From Bacteroides sp. CAG:770 (GTDB lineage: Bacteria > Bacteroidota > Bacteroidia > Bacteroidales > UBA932), in the NCBI GenBank assembly GCA_000435075.1, contig FR890632.1, forward strand, positions 1-24,264: DNA of 24,264 nucleotides, in the 5' to 3' direction. The notes below the pieces were generated by a model. The model did no database searches, was not told the origin of the DNA, and saw nothing but the letters and a program-made list of their open reading frames with translations. Each line of letters opens with the position of its first letter. The first letter of the stretch is position 1. The translations under genes and the position numbers were made by a program. Positions 22,375 to 24,264 of the stretch are shown here, one piece after another.

Positions 22375-24264
22375 ATGAAAATGACTGACAATGCGGCTGT
22401 GCTGGCATTGGTGATGATGCTTTGCGCATCGGCCGCATATTCCTGCTCATCCGTTCTGGATGAAATCCCGAAAAATAACGATACGGAAGAACCTGTTCGC
22501 GAGGCAGACGATATAAAGGTCGTTCCCGGGAGACTGAAAGTTAAGTTCTCGGAGAATGTCGAGCCGAAGCTCAGTCTGCTTTCCGCTGTCGGGGCGAAGC
22601 GGATGGAACGCGTGTTTCCGTATGCCGGAAAGTTCGAGGCCCGTACCCGCAAGGAGGGACTGGACAGGTGGTACAATGTCTGGTATGATGAGGACTTGCC
22701 CGTGACCAAGGCTGCCGGTGAACTTGAGAAGATGGAGGGAATAGAGATTGTGGAAAAGGTTATGCCGGTCAAGGGAATAGGTTTCGGGAAGCCCGTCACG
22801 GTTCTTCCTATGGGCATAAACTCCATGTGGCCTTATGCCGCTTTTTCCGTTCCTGCAGAAAGCGGTTCTTCTTCGGAGTATCCTGTCGATGACCCGTACT
22901 TGCCCAAGCAGTGGCATTACCATAATGACGGCACCCGCACGGATGCCATAGCAGGAGCGGATATCAATCTGTTCCGCGCATGGGAGGTTACATCCGGCCG
23001 CAATGATGTGGTGGTGGCCGTGGTTGACGGAGGAATCGACTATGATCACGAGGACCTGGCAGGAAATGTCGGCAACTGGGCTGAACTCTACGGACAGGAG
23101 GGCGTGGACGATGACAATAACGGCTATGTGGATGACATATATGGCTGGAAATTCATTTATGCGGACCGTAATCCGATGGGAGACAACAAGATAACCGCGG
23201 TCCCTCACGGAACGCACGTGGCCGGGACCATAGGTGCCGAGAACAATAACGGCAAAGGAGTCTGCGGAATAGCCGGCGGCCACGGGAACCATTCCGGAGT
23301 GCGCCTGCTCAGCTGCCAGATGTTCACGAACAACAAGTATGACGATGGTGATTCCGATGCGGCCATAAAGTATGGAGCCGATGCCGGTGCGGTCATAAGC
23401 CAGAACAGTTGGGGATATGATGGAGCTACCTACCTTCCGCAGAGCTGCCAGGATGCCATAGACTATTTTATAAAATATGCCGGCATAGACGAGAACGGGA
23501 ACCAGGTCGGCCCGATGAAGGGCGGAATAGTGATTTTCGCCGCAGGCAATGATGACCGCAATTATCTTTCTTACCCGGCCTGCTACGACCAGGTGCTCGC
23601 CGTCTCTTCAGTAACTCCGGATTACAGAAAGGCCTATTATTCGAACTATGCGAAATGGGTTGATGTCGCCGCGCCTGGCGGAACATACCAGAAGGACGGC
23701 CGCTATGATGATGAGTGTCCGGTTTACAGCACCCTGCCCGATGACCAGTACGGTTACATGCAGGGAACATCGATGGCTTGTCCTCACGTCTCAGGGGTAG
23801 CCGCACTTGCAGTTTCCAAATACGGAGGACCTGGATTCACGCCTGACAAACTGAAATTGTATCTGACGAGAGGTGTCAATGATATTGATGCGTATAATCC
23901 TGGCTACAAGGGACTTCTGGGCTCAGGAATCGTGGATGCCTACAAGGCTGTATCGTCAGACCAGGGCTATGCTCCGGAGCGTGTGACTGACCTTCAGCAC
24001 AGCAATACTGCCGGAGAGGTGGAGCTTACATGGACGGTGCCTGCAGACAAGGATGACGAGCATCCTGACACCTTCCTGATAATGTGGCGAGTCGGGACAT
24101 TGGACAAACCGGATCCTGACAATCTTCCTGAAGGCGCCGGACTTGTGCGTGTCCCTGTGAACGGAAAGAAGGCAGGCGACAAGATGTCCTACACCCTTCT
24201 GAACATGGATCAGGACACCCGCTACACGTTGGCCATCATAGCCGAGGACCCCTGGATGAACCGC
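22375..24264 (+). CDS. S8 (subtilisin-like) serine peptidase lipoprotein, 3'-truncated by window
   Basis: The frame is open from ATG 22375 to the window end (630 codons, no stop). Signal peptide with lipobox AYSC, then a pro-region (about 30-170: VVPGRLKVKFSENVEP, then RWYNVWYDEDLPV). The peptidase domain follows, with catalytic D218 (VVAVVDGGIDYDHEDL), H278 (PHGTHVAGTIG), oxyanion Asn in FAAGNDD and S466 (GTSMACPHVSG). The calcium-type loop DDDNNGYVDDIYGW is typical of Bacteroidetes S8 enzymes. After about residue 540 a fibronectin type III domain begins (RVTDLQHSNTAGEVELTWTVP). It is an exported, lipid-anchored endopeptidase, probably surface exposed. It is divergent from the SusCD operon, which suggests that peptides it releases are imported there. 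Confidence 0.92.
   Translation, partial: MKMTDNAAVLALVMMLCASAAYSCSSVLDEIPKNNDTEEPVREADDIKVVPGRLKVKFSENVEPKLSLLSAVGAKRMERVFPYAGKFEARTRKEGLDRWYNVWYDEDLPVTKAAGELEKMEGIEIVEKVMPVKGIGFGKPVTVLPMGINSMWPYAAFSVPAESGSSSEYPVDDPYLPKQWHYHNDGTRTDAIAGADINLFRAWEVTSGRNDVVVAVVDGGIDYDHEDLAGNVGNWAELYGQEGVDDDNNGYVDDIYGWKFIYADRNPMGDNKITAVPHGTHVAGTIGAENNNGKGVCGIAGGHGNHSGVRLLSCQMFTNNKYDDGDSDAAIKYGADAGAVISQNSWGYDGATYLPQSCQDAIDYFIKYAGIDENGNQVGPMKGGIVIFAAGNDDRNYLSYPACYDQVLAVSSVTPDYRKAYYSNYAKWVDVAAPGGTYQKDGRYDDECPVYSTLPDDQYGYMQGTSMACPHVSGVAALAVSKYGGPGFTPDKLKLYLTRGVNDIDAYNPGYKGLLGSGIVDAYKAVSSDQGYAPERVTDLQHSNTAGEVELTWTVPADKDDEHPDTFLIMWRVGTLDKPDPDNLPEGAGLVRVPVNGKKAGDKMSYTLLNMDQDTRYTLAIIAEDPWMNR

Noticed and set aside
22447..23292. 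281-codon open frame antisense to the S8 peptidase
   Set aside because: The opposite strand encodes an unmistakable subtilisin catalytic domain, and the antisense frame has no recognisable features.

Overview
The window looks like a chromosomal segment of a gut-type member of the Bacteroidales. The evidence is a SusC/SusD pair with DUF4843-type and PKD-like lipoproteins, several short-signal lipoproteins, a hexuronate/rhamnogalacturonan operon, a secreted choloylglycine-hydrolase-family enzyme, and promoters with the Bacteroidetes -7 element TAnnTTTG in front of most transcription units. No rRNA, tRNA, intact transposase or CRISPR array was seen.

Layout. (1) 1-2451, plus strand: end of a pectin-uronide operon (MFS uronate transporter, GH105 unsaturated rhamnogalacturonyl hydrolase, KduI isomerase) closed by an intrinsic terminator. 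(2) 2460-4371: decayed islet with a 3' scrap of an AraC-type regulator and a RloA/RloB (AbiL-like) ATPase/TOPRIM-like pair. The ATPase has lost the stretch between its first strand and its Walker A motif, with a frameshift, and the partner appears internally shortened. (3) 4402-5978, minus strand: three-gene HipB-HipS-HipT toxin-antitoxin operon with overlapping genes, a -7 promoter and three operator-like repeats. (4) 6083-7883, minus strand: three-gene operon encoding a T4 Rnl2-type RNA ligase and two small proteins of unknown function. (5) 7884-8410: 0.5 kb noncoding stretch with a nested inverted repeat and a 62-bp relic of a hipB-like gene. The relic and hipB together bracket the RNA-ligase operon as direct repeats. 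(6) 8411-9834: secreted Ntn-hydrolase with an unusual leader. (7) 9835-13741, plus strand: UvrA2-type ABC ATPase lacking the UvrB-binding domain, then a repeat-containing lipoprotein. (8) 13777-15166: ZIP metal transporter and a DEDDh exonuclease, divergently transcribed. (9) 15394-24264: SusC-SusD-DUF4843-PKD-like operon on the minus strand, divergent from a subtilisin-like lipoprotein peptidase that runs off the window. susC carries one in-frame TGA that splits it.

The most interesting part is 2.4-8.4 kb: a defence/toxin-type accessory region where a decayed RloAB locus, an apparently intact HipBST module and an uncharacterised RNA-ligase operon lie side by side, with a duplicated hipB fragment marking a rearrangement. 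The second is the interrupted susC beside a secreted protease, suggesting a peptide-targeting uptake locus that may be inactivated. All family assignments are from reading the translated sequence; no searches were run.
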